A DNA stretch of 64,000 nucleotides. Source: an uncultured Selenomonadaceae bacterium. Its GTDB lineage: Bacteria; Bacillota; Negativicutes; Selenomonadales; Selenomonadaceae. The stretch covers positions 1 through 64,000 of the forward strand of contig CAJOHG010000001.1 of NCBI GenBank assembly GCA_905234395.1, in the 5' to 3' direction. Below, piece after piece: positions 54,568-63,608 of the stretch (its first letter is position 1; each line of letters begins with the position of its first letter). The position numbers and the translations under genes were made by a program. The notes beneath the pieces were generated by a model. It was not told the DNA's origin and searched no databases. It worked only from the letters and a program-made list of their open reading frames with translations.

Positions 54568-56009
54568 TTTAAGGCTCCGTTCTCTTTAACTAATTTTTCA
54601 TACTGCCGGAGTTGGATTGTCGTCGTTTCAATTTCCTCACGAGGTATACCATATTTTTTAGCCACACGCAACAGATACTTTTTCGCGTCAATCTCGTTAA
54701 GCCACGACCGCAATGGTTCTTCTTTATCGTCGTTCATGCCGCGTCGGTTTTGCCTTATGTGATGCGTCTCTTCCAATATGGCACTGACCGATACATTTTT
54801 GCGGAAGAAAACGATGTCCGTTCCAAAGTTTGACGCTTCAGCATTCATGAAATCTAAATGCCTTTCTGCCTCTTCGCCGCGAATTATCGTCACACCCATT
54901 TTTTTCAAAGGAACTATCAGCTGTTGATAACGTTCTTCCGACACGGGCTTATACGGCAAATTCGGTATGGTTCCCCTCTGTAATTCTCCGTCGATATAGA
55001 CCGCTTTCCAGTCGCGATAAGTCATATCGGCAGGTGCTCGTTCGCGATTAGTTTCTCTTGCCGCACGTTAGCCCGAAGTCCTACTTTTGCTCGTCGGAGT
55101 GTCGAACGTCGCGCAAATCGTACAGCGGCATCGAGGATGAAGCGGCGGCGCGTTCTCGCCTTGATTCATATCTTTCAGCGCAAATATTTCGCCGTCTTTC
55201 TCGCCGCAACGAATACACGTCCGACGGTCTAACGTCGCCATGAATTGATAATGAGTAAATTCCGCATCCTTCATTGCGTCCGCCGAAGCCTTGTTTTCGA
55301 CTGCGTTCAGTTCAGTCCGAATCAACCGTTCTGCGTTTTTATAGCCGACTTCCATGCGTTGAGCCAAATCCTTCGACAGTTGCTGAATTGAACTGCCGCG
55401 ATGAATCGCCGTCATCATCGAACGTTGAATTTCCTTCGTTAGCTTTGAACGATTTGCCCAGATTCGCGCCGAATAATTTTTCCCGCTCCATGCCGTCTGC
55501 AACACCGATTCAACTCGTTTAGCGTCCAAACTCGCAGGCGGCGAAGGCAAGCCAACCGTCTTGTGATAATCATACACGTTCTGATAATAATTTTCCACGT
55601 AGGCGCGATACAAATGCGCGTCAGCAGTCTCTTGAAGTTTCTCGCTCAATTCGGCTAGTTCAATCAGCGTCCGACCGTGTATCGCCTCAATGCGGCTTAT
55701 CCTCGAACGCATTGCCAATGTATTCAGCTCTCGCAACAGCTTCGGATCAGCCTTCGACTTCGCAACGTATTCTTTGAGCGTCATTCGCCACTGCTTAAAT
55801 TCGGCTCCGCGAATCAATTTCCGTGCCTCTTCCGGCGGCAATGCATTTTCTCGCGCGTATTTCGCGTACAGCAGAGCAATTTCTTTCTCAATCTCTTTCG
55901 CCGCCGAAGTGTAATATTTTTTCAGCGACTTCAATTCTGCCGTCGTCAAGTCGTGCCATTTCTTTTCTCTTTCGACCTGCCGACGACGCCAGTACTCCTG
56001 CGAATTCAT
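54564..56009 (-). pseudogene. MuF-like phage minor capsid protein with C-terminal toxin-like domain, split by a nonsense codon
   Basis: Residues 1-313 (56009 to 55068) are a SPP1-gp7/MuF-type head morphogenesis protein, ending in the Cys/His cluster DRRTCIRCGEKD ... HPRCRCTICATFDTPTS. A TAA (55070-55068) then interrupts the frame, but the same frame continues without another stop for 168 codons: ARETNRERAPADMTYRDWKA, then a domain with ILEETHHIRQNRRGMN, possibly a metallopeptidase-like centre, ending at 54564. At the same site cassette 2 has GAA instead of TAA. Translation could restart at MTYRDW (55025). The capsid half alone may still be functional. Confidence 0.8.
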
Positions 56010-56022
56010 TTTTTGCCTTTCA

Positions 56023-56051
56023 TTGCAAACGAAAAGCCGCTGTGCTAAACT
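56023..56051 (+). promoter_or_regulatory. Promoter of the kdsB-led LPS operon
   Basis: TTGCAA (56023-56028), 17 bp, TG-C-TAAACT (-10 at 56046-56051). It overlaps the end of the divergent phage gene. A single AATTAGGAATGAG repeat unit lies between it and the ATG. Confidence 0.65.
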
Positions 56052-56096
56052 GTCATTCTTAAAGTAAACATGAGCAATTAGGAATGAGGTTTGTAA

Positions 56097-56834
56097 ATGA
56101 AATCAATTTGTGTTATTCCTGCGCGATATTCGTCGACGCGTCTGCCCGGTAAACCGCTCAAAGATATTTGCGGCGTGCCGATGATTTGTCGAGTTTGGCA
56201 ACGTGCAAGCCGTGCAAAATCCGTCGCCGATGTTATCGTGGCGACTGACGACGAGAGAATTCTTCAAGCCGTCGAAAATCATTCGGGACGTGCGATGATG
56301 ACGCGTGCCGACCATAAAACCGGAACCGATCGCCTTGCCGAAGTTGCCGAGAAATTTCCCGACGCTGATGTTATCGTCAATGTGCAGGGCGATGAACCGT
56401 TGATTGAGCCGAGCTTGATTGATGAACTTGTCGCCGAATTTGAAAGTGACGCTGAACTTCAGATGGCGACCGTTGCGACTGAACTCACCGACGCCGACGA
56501 AATGAAAAATCCCAATAATGTCAAAGTCGTGCTTGACCGCTACAACGACGCGCTGTATTTTTCTCGCTCGCTGATACCTTATCCGCGCAACGCCGGCAAC
56601 TCAAAAGTTTTCAAGCACATCGGCATTTACGCTTATCGTCGACAATTTCTGATTGACTATGCGAAAATGGAACCGACGCCGCTTGAAAAGTCCGAATCGC
56701 TTGAGCAACTTCGCGCACTGGAGAACGGATTCACGATTCGCGTGATAAAATCGTCGTGCAGATTTGTCGGCGTCGACACGGAAGAAGATTTGCAACTCGT
56801 CAACGAAATTTATCAGCGGGAGATGACAACATGA
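56097..56834 (+). CDS. kdsB: 3-deoxy-manno-octulosonate cytidylyltransferase
   Basis: A 245-residue CMP-KDO synthetase that activates KDO for transfer to lipid [19 protein letters not shown] is the nucleotide-binding N-terminus; [12 protein letters not shown] carries the Mg-binding Asp; [11 protein letters not shown] and [12 protein letters not shown] complete the family pattern. The stop codon overlaps the kdsA start (ATGA). This gene begins an uninterrupted LPS assembly operon running off the right edge. Confidence 0.97.
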   Translation: MKSICVIPARYSSTRLPGKPLKDICGVPMICRVWQRASRAKSVADVIVATDDERILQAVENHSGRAMMTRADHKTGTDRLAEVAEKFPDADVIVNVQGDEPLIEPSLIDELVAEFESDAELQMATVATELTDADEMKNPNNVKVVLDRYNDALYFSRSLIPYPRNAGNSKVFKHIGIYAYRRQFLIDYAKMEPTPLEKSESLEQLRALENGFTIRVIKSSCRFVGVDTEEDLQLVNEIYQREMTT

Positions 56835-57652
56835 ACATCGTTAAAATTGGCGGCATTGAATTCGGCGGCGGAAAATTGATTTTGCTTGCCGGGCCGTGCG
56901 TGCTTGAAGGTTACGAGCGCAGTTTGATGATTGGTCGGCGCATCAAAGAGATCGCTGAACGTTTGAATATCCCGTACATTTTCAAGGCGTCGTTCGACAA
57001 AGCAAATCGTTCGTCGATAAAAAGTTATCGTGGTCCCGGCATGGTCGAAGGCTTGAAAATTTTGGCGGACATCAAACGCGAGCTGAACGTTCCAATCGTC
57101 ACGGACATTCACGAAACTTATCAAGCCGCGCCCGTCGCTGAAGTCGCCGACATTTTGCAGATACCCGCGTTCCTTTGCAGACAGACCGATTTGCTTGTCG
57201 CCGCCGCGAAGACCGGCAAGGTTGTCAACGTCAAGAAGGCTCAATTTCTTTCTGCGCGGGACATGATAAACGTCGTCGAGAAGCTTAGAGCCGGCGGCAC
57301 GGAAAAAATTTTATTGACGGAGCGCGGAACGTCGTTTGGCTACAATAATCTTGTCGTCGATATGCGCGGACTGCCGATTATGCGCGGCTTTAATTGTCCC
57401 GTGATTTTCGACGGCACTCACAGCGTACAACTTCCCGGCGGTGCAGGAACATCTTCGGGCGGTCAACGCGAATTCGTCGAGCCGTTGGTTAGAGCGGCAG
57501 TCGCGGTTGGTGTCGACGGTTTATTTTTGGAAGTGCACGATAATCCCGCAGAAGGACTTTCGGACGGCGCGAACATGATTCCGTTGGACAAATTGGAAAA
57601 ACTTTTGGTGAACGCATTAAAAATTCACGAGGCGCACCTTTTAAAAAGTTGA
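56831..57652 (+). CDS. kdsA: 3-deoxy-8-phosphooctulonate synthase
   Basis: A 273-residue KDO-8-phosphate synthase joining arabinose-5-phosphate and phosphoenolpyruvate. [22 protein letters not shown] and [12 protein letters not shown] form the PEP and A5P sites, followed by [18 protein letters not shown]-like [15 protein letters not shown] and [12 protein letters not shown]. The Cys in AGPC may bind metal, whereas metal-independent enzymes have Asn at the equivalent place; this is inferred from family knowledge. The start overlaps kdsB by 4 nt. Confidence 0.97.
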   Translation: MNIVKIGGIEFGGGKLILLAGPCVLEGYERSLMIGRRIKEIAERLNIPYIFKASFDKANRSSIKSYRGPGMVEGLKILADIKRELNVPIVTDIHETYQAAPVAEVADILQIPAFLCRQTDLLVAAAKTGKVVNVKKAQFLSARDMINVVEKLRAGGTEKILLTERGTSFGYNNLVVDMRGLPIMRGFNCPVIFDGTHSVQLPGGAGTSSGGQREFVEPLVRAAVAVGVDGLFLEVHDNPAEGLSDGANMIPLDKLEKLLVNALKIHEAHLLKS

Positions 57653-57772
57653 CAAACAGCGGTCGCGCCAAAAGTTTTGACAGGCTTAAAAGCTGTTACC
57701 GCATTCGAGCATGGTAAAAAATTTTTTAGCGACATCAAAAATTCAAAGCGTCACAAAAACTTTGGAGGCATT

Positions 57773-58741
57773 ATGATTAGAGAAAAAGCGATTGAAACTT
57801 TGCAGATTGAGGCGGCGGCGATTGAACATTTAATCCCGCGCATTGACGATGAATTTATTGCGGCGGTCAAAAAAATTATGAGCTGTCGCGGACGCGTGGC
57901 AGTGACGGGCATGGGAAAATCCGGACACGTCGGCAGAAAAATTTCGGCGACTCTTGCGTCAACGGGCACGCCGTCATTTTTCATGCACCCGGCAGAAGCT
58001 TATCACGGCGATTTGGGAATGCTCACCGAACGCGACATTTTAATTGCAATTTCAAACAGCGGCGAATCGTCGGAGATCGTCAACATCTTGCCCGTCGTCA
58101 GAAGAATCGGCGCGGAAATTATTGCAATGTGCGGCAAACGATCTTCGACGCTCGGAAAGAACTGCGATTATTTTATCAACATCGGCGTTGAACGCGAGGC
58201 TTGTCCGTTGGGACTTGCACCTACTGCGTCGACGACCGCGACACTTGCAATGGGCGATGCTTTGGCGATGGCTTTAATGGACGAGAAAAATTTTACGTCG
58301 AACGATTTTGCGCTGTTCCATCCCGGCGGCGCACTCGGCAGAAAACTTTTGCTCACCGTCGGAGACGTCATGCACAGCGGCAACGATAATCCGATTGTCA
58401 AAGTCGGTGCCACGGCGAAGGACGCGCTCTTTGAAATGACGGCTAAAGGTCTCGGCGCAGTTTCCGTCGTCGATGAGCAAAATAAATTCGTCGGACTCGT
58501 CACGGACGGAATCATTCGTCGTGCATTGGAAAAGAAACGTTCTTTCATTGATGAGCCTGTCGAGCATATCATGTTCAAGGAGCCGTTGATTATCAGCGCG
58601 GACAAATTGGCGGCGGCGGCATTGTCGGTTATGGAGAAACATAAACCGCGACCCGTGACCGTCTTGCCCGTCATTGATGAAAAAAATTTTCCCGTCGGCA
58701 TGATTCACTTGACCGATTTGTTGCGTCAAGGAGTGGTTTGA
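57773..58741 (+). CDS. kdsD: Arabinose-5-phosphate isomerase (KpsF/GutQ type)
   Basis: A 322-residue sugar isomerase supplying arabinose-5-phosphate for KdsA. Residues 1-200 form the SIS domain (VTGMGKSGHVGRKISATLASTGTPSFFMHPAEA.HGDLG, SNSGESSEIV); residues 205-322 hold two CBS domains. GGAGG lies before the ATG; an in-frame ATG 96 nt upstream has no RBS. The 120-bp gap after kdsA is the largest in this part of the operon, and no convincing promoter was found in it. Confidence 0.96.
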   Translation: MIREKAIETLQIEAAAIEHLIPRIDDEFIAAVKKIMSCRGRVAVTGMGKSGHVGRKISATLASTGTPSFFMHPAEAYHGDLGMLTERDILIAISNSGESSEIVNILPVVRRIGAEIIAMCGKRSSTLGKNCDYFINIGVEREACPLGLAPTASTTATLAMGDALAMALMDEKNFTSNDFALFHPGGALGRKLLLTVGDVMHSGNDNPIVKVGATAKDALFEMTAKGLGAVSVVDEQNKFVGLVTDGIIRRALEKKRSFIDEPVEHIMFKEPLIISADKLAAAALSVMEKHKPRPVTVLPVIDEKNFPVGMIHLTDLLRQGVV

Positions 58742-59314
58742 ATGAAAATTTCGGGCGACGCTCTCAATCGGGCGCAACGTGTCAAGCTGATAATCTTCGA
58801 CGTGGACGGCGTGCTTACTGACGGCGGAATTTATCACGGTGCGAACGGCGAATTGTTCAAACGTTTTCATTGCCGCGACGGTTTCGGAATAACGCTTGCT
58901 CACTCGTGCGGCTTGAAGACCGCGATAATCACGGGCAGGACTTCGCAGATGACTTCCTATCGCGCCGCCGAATTAAAAATTTCCGCCGTCATGCAAGGGC
59001 AGATGAACAAACGCGACGCTTACAAAAAAATCAAGACGCAATTCGATTTGACTGACGACGAGATTTGCTACGTTGCCGACGACGTGATTGACTTGCCGGT
59101 TTTCGTGCAAGTCGGTTTTCGTGCGGCAGTAGGTGACGCCTCGCCCGAAGTCATTGAACGCGCTCATTTTGTCGCAAATAATTTCGGTGGGCACGGTGCA
59201 GTTCGCGAAATCGTAGAATTTATTTTGAAGGCAAAAGGATTTTGGCAGGCGATTATCGAACGCTACAGCGCACCCGAATTCGACGACAAAGAGCTCACGG
59301 CGATGAATCAGTGA
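58742..59314 (+). CDS. kdsC: KDO-8-phosphate phosphatase (HAD superfamily)
   Basis: A 190-residue KdsC-type phosphatase. Motif I is IFDVDGVLTDGG (catalytic Asp near residue 19), motif II ITGRTS, and motif III YVADDVIDLPVF. It removes phosphate from KDO-8-P to give KDO. The ATG starts directly after the kdsD stop (TGAATG). The last 19 codons (SAPEFDDKELTAMNQ end) are duplicated 118 bp downstream. Length otherwise fits the family. Confidence 0.96.
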   Translation: MKISGDALNRAQRVKLIIFDVDGVLTDGGIYHGANGELFKRFHCRDGFGITLAHSCGLKTAIITGRTSQMTSYRAAELKISAVMQGQMNKRDAYKKIKTQFDLTDDEICYVADDVIDLPVFVQVGFRAAVGDASPEVIERAHFVANNFGGHGAVREIVEFILKAKGFWQAIIERYSAPEFDDKELTAMNQ

Positions 59315-59432
59315 AATTTTCACGGTCATCAATCGGTTGCAAAGCAATACCGTTGGATGCAACGTCACGTTGCTCGAACGCTACAGCGCACACAAATTCG
59401 ACGACAAAGAATTGACCGCGATGAATCAGTGA
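59256..59432 (+). repeat. Duplicated kdsC tail (59-bp repeat, 118-bp period)
   Basis: Bases 59256-59314, the end of kdsC, and 59374-59432 match apart from about six positions. The second copy lacks the rest of the gene and leads into the RBS of the next gene (GTGAGGAGAAATTTAATG). Immediately before it, 59349-59373 is a 25-bp sequence also found reversed at 33491-33515. Confidence 0.9.
59349..59373. repeat. 25-bp repeat with palindromic core, shared with 33491-33515
   Basis: The sequence containing GCAACGTCACGTTGC is identical, in reverse orientation, to 33491-33515 inside the activase gene. The core is a 15-bp palindrome (GCAACGT-S-ACGTTGC). It abuts exactly the start of the duplicated kdsC tail. 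Confidence 0.75.
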
Positions 59433-59443
59433 GGAGAAATTTA

Positions 59444-60727
59444 ATGATTGAACTTTCGGGCTTGAGAAAATATAACACGCCGAACAATCGCACGCGGCTT
59501 GAGGCAGACATAAATTTTTCGGACATGGACTCACCTTATCCGCTCAAAACGATTTATTTCGATACTGATAAAGAAAACGCCGATATGCTCGACGATGAAT
59601 CGTATAACGCCTTTGTGCTGGTGCCGTTGTTTGTGGCGATGTTTCATAAGCAAGACTTGCACATTCGCGGCAAGATTTCTAAACGTCTCTATCAAAATGT
59701 CAAGTGGTATATCCAAAGAATTTTCTGTGACTATTCGCCGTTGCTCTCGCCCGTGAATGTCACCGTTGACGGCTTCACCGAAATTGCACAGACCGATAAG
59801 ATAATCGGAACGGGCATTTCAAGCGGAGTCGATTCATTGACGACACTCTACGATAAATTCATCTGCGAAGACGATCCCGATTATAAACTTAACGCGCTGT
59901 TCTACTTCTGTCATGATTGGAAAAACTATTCAACGCTTTCAAAGGAGCATTTCAACGATTCTAATCGCAAACTTAACGCTATGTCTTAAATAAGTGACTA
60001 CGATTTGAATTCAGACGTTTCGGCGGGACAATCCATGTTTAAAACTCTGTTCCCTAAAAATCAAAGGATCGCTGCGGAGCTGAACTTGCCCTGCTATCCT
60101 CTGGAAACGAATTTGCCGCTCTTCAATATAGTGATAAGCAAGCTGAAAGGCAGATATATTCCCTTGAGCTATATCGCGTTGTATTCTTGCGTTTTGAGTT
60201 TTGGCAAAAAGATTTCCAAATATTACATTGCAAGCGCGTTGAATTATGAGCAGGAGAAAATTTTCCGCGATGCCTCGCACGATAAGGATATGTCGGAGTT
60301 TTGCGAGATGTATCTCGTGCCGCTTATCAGTACGGAGCAAACTGAATTGATATTGGACGGTGCACAATATCGGCGCGTGGACAAGGTGAAAAGGATTGCC
60401 GATTGGGACATTGCGCGAAAATATTTGAATGTTTGTTGGCATAATCACGATGACGGCTCGAATTGCGGAGAGTGCGGAAAATGTTTACGGACTTTGTTGA
60501 CGCCGGAGATTTTGGGCAAGCTCGACAATTTCGCTCACATTTTCGACATGGACAGCTATAAAAAAGCCGCGCCGGGTTATAAACGTCGTTGCGTGAAAAA
60601 ATACAAACAAGCTCCTTTTGAATCGGAGAACGTCGACTTTGCCAAAGAAAATAATTTTCCTATGCCGACCTTGAAAAAATCCGTTAAATCTGTTGGCGAT
60701 AAAAAACTTGCTGCTACGAAGCACTAG
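59444..60727 (+). pseudogene. QueC-like PP-loop ATPase gene (copy 1), interrupted by a nonsense codon
   Basis: A 427-codon frame starting at ATG 59444 (AGGAG upstream) and broken only by TAA at 59987-59989. The N-terminal ~120 residues are unrecognised. GTGISSGVDSLTTLYDKF is a PP-loop ATP-pyrophosphatase motif; the C-terminal half has CWHNHDDGSNCGECGKCLRT, a C-x9-C-x2-C-x2-C pattern like the zinc site of QueC (7-cyano-7-deazaguanine synthase). It may activate a carboxylate or modify a base or sugar as an adenylate. The KDO/LPS operon position suggests surface modification, but this is inference. Confidence 0.7.
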
Positions 60728-60736
60728 GAGGATTTT

Positions 60737-61904
60737 ATGATTGAACTTTCGGGCTTGAGAAGATACATCACGCCAAACAATCGGGCGCGGCTTGAAGCCG
60801 ACATAAAATTTTTCGACATTGACGCGATTTGCCCGGCGGACACGATTTACATTGAGATCGACGCGAATTACGGCGGAATGCTCGTCAACGACACCTGCGA
60901 CCCGTTTGCACTCGTCGCGCTGTATCTTGCAATGCACCACAAAACCGATTTGCGAATTCGCGGCAACGTCTCCAAACGTCTCTATAAAAATTTGACGTGG
61001 TACGCGCAAAAAATTCTGTGCGATTATTCAAGCGACCTCGTGCCCGTGAAAATCATCGTCGACGGTTTTGCTCCGACAAAAATCACCGGGACTTTAATCG
61101 GTGCGGGAATTTCTTGCGGCGTCGATTCGCTCACCACGCTTTACGACAGATTCATTGCCGAAAACGATCCCGACTACAAAATCAACGCGCTGTTCTTTTT
61201 CAACTGCGGTGCCAACGGAAATTACACGAATTCTTTCACGCAGAGCATGACGCGGAGCCGACTTCAACGCGCCGAATCACTTGCCGCTGTGCTTTGTAGA
61301 GACGAATCTTCATCAGTTCAAGTTCACCGAGCCGATGGAAACGTTTATTTTTTTCGCGACCTATGGTTGCATACTTGCTCTTCAAAATGCCGTCAAGCGT
61401 TATTACGTCGCGGGAAGTTACAGTTATCGCGAAGTCAAAGCCGACGACGTTCAATATGCTTGCCACGACCTTGCAAAATTTTGCGAGACGTTCTTCATTC
61501 CGCTGATTCAAACGGAGCGCACGGAGTTGATTGTTGACGGTTGCCAATATCTGCGCGTCGAAAAGGTTAAGAAGCTTGCGGATTGGCACATTGCGCAAAA
61601 ATATTTGAACGTTTGCTCAACACATACCGAGGATTCTTCAAACTGCAGTCTCTGTCAAAAATGTTTGCGGACTTTGTTGACGCTGGAAATTTTGGGCAAG
61701 CTCGACGACTTCGCGAAAATTTTTGACGTGGAAAAATATCGGAGCGAGTCTCTCAATCACAAGGTCTTTTGCGTGATGAACGGCGACAAAGATATTTTCA
61801 GCCGAGAGATTCTCGATTTGGCGACGGAATATAATTTTCCAATGCCCGCGCACCGCGATTGTTATGCTTTGAACAATCACTTCATCGTTGTCGACGACAA
61901 ATAA
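60737..61904 (+). pseudogene. QueC-like PP-loop ATPase gene (copy 2), frameshifted with internal deletion
   Basis: A paralogue of copy 1, starting MIELSGLRRYITPNNRARLEAD with AGGAGG upstream. The PP-loop motif is GAGISCGVDSLTTLYDRF. Near 61250, after SFTQSM, the frame shifts; the second half (LPLCFVETNLHQFKF, then CSTHTEDSSNCSLCQKCLRT) lies in another frame to 61904. Against copy 1 about 28 residues are missing here. The zinc-type C-x9-C-x2-C-x2-C motif is kept. It is therefore probably inactive. Confidence 0.75.
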
Positions 61905-61920
61905 ATTTTCGGAGGAAACA

Positions 61921-62847
61921 ATGCTTTACAACACGCTGATGCTTATGAGCAGATTGATACGGCTCCTGCCCTACGACGCGCTTTTGGCTTTGGGACGGGT
62001 GCTGGGAAATTTGTATTACCTGCTCATCAGGAAACAGCGTGAACGGGCGGTGGCGCAAATGATGCCTGCGCTTGAAATTTCCGAATCGGAAGCTCGTCGG
62101 CTTGTCAAAGAGTCGTTCGTAAATTTGGCGCGCAACGTCCTGGATATTTTTTACATGCCGAACCTCAACGAGAAAAATTTGTCGCAGTACATTGAAATTG
62201 ATCACCTTGAACGCATGAAGGCGGCTCTCGACGAAGATAACGGCGTCGTGGTTTTAACCGGACATATCGGCACATGGGAATGGTTAAGCGCGGCTTTCAC
62301 GTTGAACGGTCTGCCCGTCACTGCCATTGCCAAACTTCAACCCAATGCCGAATATTCTCGCGTGCTTGACGATTTGCGCAAGACGATTCGTGTAGAAATT
62401 TTCAATCGCGGCACAAACGAATTGCGTGCGGCAGGTCGTGCACTCAAGGACGGAAAAATTCTCGGCTTTCTCGCTGACCAAGACGCCGGGCCCGGCGGAG
62501 CGTTCATAAAATTTTTGGGCAAGGTCGCATCAACACCGTTAGGCCCGGCAGTTTTCGCACGACGTTTTAACGCGCCCGTTGTTCCCGCATTTATCTTGCG
62601 CAAGGAAAATGGTCGGCACCTTGTCAAAATCGGCGAACCAATGCATTTTGAAGACAGCGGCGATACCGACGCGGATCTCCTGCGCTTTACCGAGAAGATG
62701 ACGAAAATTTTGGAGAACGTCATTCGTGAAAATCCTACGCAGTGGCTGTGGTTCCAAAAGCGTTGGAATACGCCGCCCGAACTGAAAAAGACCAATAAGC
62801 ATCACACCGTCAGAGCGCGGAGAAAATCTTCGGAGGACGACACATGA
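61921..62847 (+). CDS. lpxL: Lipid A lauroyl/KDO2-lipid IVA acyltransferase family protein
   Basis: A 308-residue membrane-associated acyltransferase of the LpxL/HtrB family that adds a secondary acyl chain to lipid A. VVVLTGHIGTWEW contains the catalytic H-x4-(D/E)-type motif (HIGTWE). GFLADQDAGPGGAFIKFLGKVASTPLGPA is the conserved substrate loop, and NPTQWLWFQKRWNTPP is the usual C-terminal signature. GGAGG precedes the ATG. The last ~38 codons are duplicated immediately downstream. Confidence 0.93.
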   Translation: MLYNTLMLMSRLIRLLPYDALLALGRVLGNLYYLLIRKQRERAVAQMMPALEISESEARRLVKESFVNLARNVLDIFYMPNLNEKNLSQYIEIDHLERMKAALDEDNGVVVLTGHIGTWEWLSAAFTLNGLPVTAIAKLQPNAEYSRVLDDLRKTIRVEIFNRGTNELRAAGRALKDGKILGFLADQDAGPGGAFIKFLGKVASTPLGPAVFARRFNAPVVPAFILRKENGRHLVKIGEPMHFEDSGDTDADLLRFTEKMTKILENVIRENPTQWLWFQKRWNTPPELKKTNKHHTVRARRKSSEDDT

Positions 62848-63023
62848 ACACGCAGGAAAAACTTTCAGCAGACACCGACGCTTATCTCCTGCGTTTCACC
62901 GGCGAAAATCCTACGCAGTGGCTGTGGTTTCAAAAGCGTTGGAATACGCCGCCCGAACTGAAAAAGACCAATAAGCATCACACCGTCAGAGCGCGGAGAA
63001 AATCTTCGGAGGACGACACATGA
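62844..63023 (+). CDS. Chimeric 59-residue ORF: lptC-like start fused to duplicated lpxL tail
   Basis: An ATG overlapping the lpxL stop begins MNTQEKLSA, resembling the lptC start (MSTRGKILA), then reads DTDAYLLRFTGENPTQWLWF and onwards, a copy of the lpxL C-terminus with an 11-codon deletion. Its stop overlaps the lptC start just as that of lpxL would. The period is 176 bp. It probably results from a tandem duplication spanning the lpxL-lptC junction; a separate function is doubtful, but translation is plausible. Confidence 0.6.
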   Translation: MNTQEKLSADTDAYLLRFTGENPTQWLWFQKRWNTPPELKKTNKHHTVRARRKSSEDDT

Positions 63024-63595
63024 GCACACGCGGAAAAATTTTGGCAGCAACAATCGCAATTCTTTTTGTGTGCTTAATCGTTTGGGTTGTGCGCACGACG
63101 CCCGACACTCCGCCGCCGATAGAACAGTTCAATCCGCCGACCGTCATGGAATACGAGGGCAACAAGCTTACCGAAGAAAAAGACGGCGTGATAATTTGGG
63201 AATTGACTTGTGATAAAATGCGCGTCGACACCATCACGCAGAACGTTGAGCTTGAGGGCATTAATGCGAAATTTTTTCAGCACGACGAAGAAGAAAAAAC
63301 TTGGGAACTCACGGCGAAAACCGGCGTTTATTATCAGAGCGAAGGCATAATTCACGTAGAAGGCGATGTTGTCGTCACGAACAGCGACGGCGCAAATTTG
63401 CAGAGCGAGCAACTTGAATGGCTGTCCGAAGAAGAAAAACTTATCGCCACGGGCAACGTCCGCATTGTCAAGGACGATATACGCGCGTTCGGCGATACTG
63501 CCTATTCAAACGACAACTTTCAACATTTCGGGCTTTTAGGTCATGCAAAAATTTTGAAAGGCGTTAAAGACGACGAGCCGACTTCCAATCAATAA
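63020..63595 (+). CDS. lptC: LPS export periplasmic protein LptC
   Basis: A 191-residue protein with one N-terminal membrane anchor (ILAATIAILFVCLIVWVV) and a periplasmic beta-jellyroll of the LptC/OstA type (GINAKFFQHDEEEKTWELTA, VEGDVVVTNSDGANLQSEQLEW). LptC links the LptB2FG transporter to LptA for LPS transport across the periplasm. The ATG at 63020 overlaps the preceding short frame. lptA follows after 13 nt. Confidence 0.92.
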   Translation: MSTRGKILAATIAILFVCLIVWVVRTTPDTPPPIEQFNPPTVMEYEGNKLTEEKDGVIIWELTCDKMRVDTITQNVELEGINAKFFQHDEEEKTWELTAKTGVYYQSEGIIHVEGDVVVTNSDGANLQSEQLEWLSEEEKLIATGNVRIVKDDIRAFGDTAYSNDNFQHFGLLGHAKILKGVKDDEPTSNQ

Positions 63596-63608
63596 AGGTG
63601 GTTTTGAA

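Noticed and set aside
57677-57705. TTGACA between kdsA and kdsD as an internal promoter
   Set aside because: No acceptable -10 sequence occurs at 16-18 bp.
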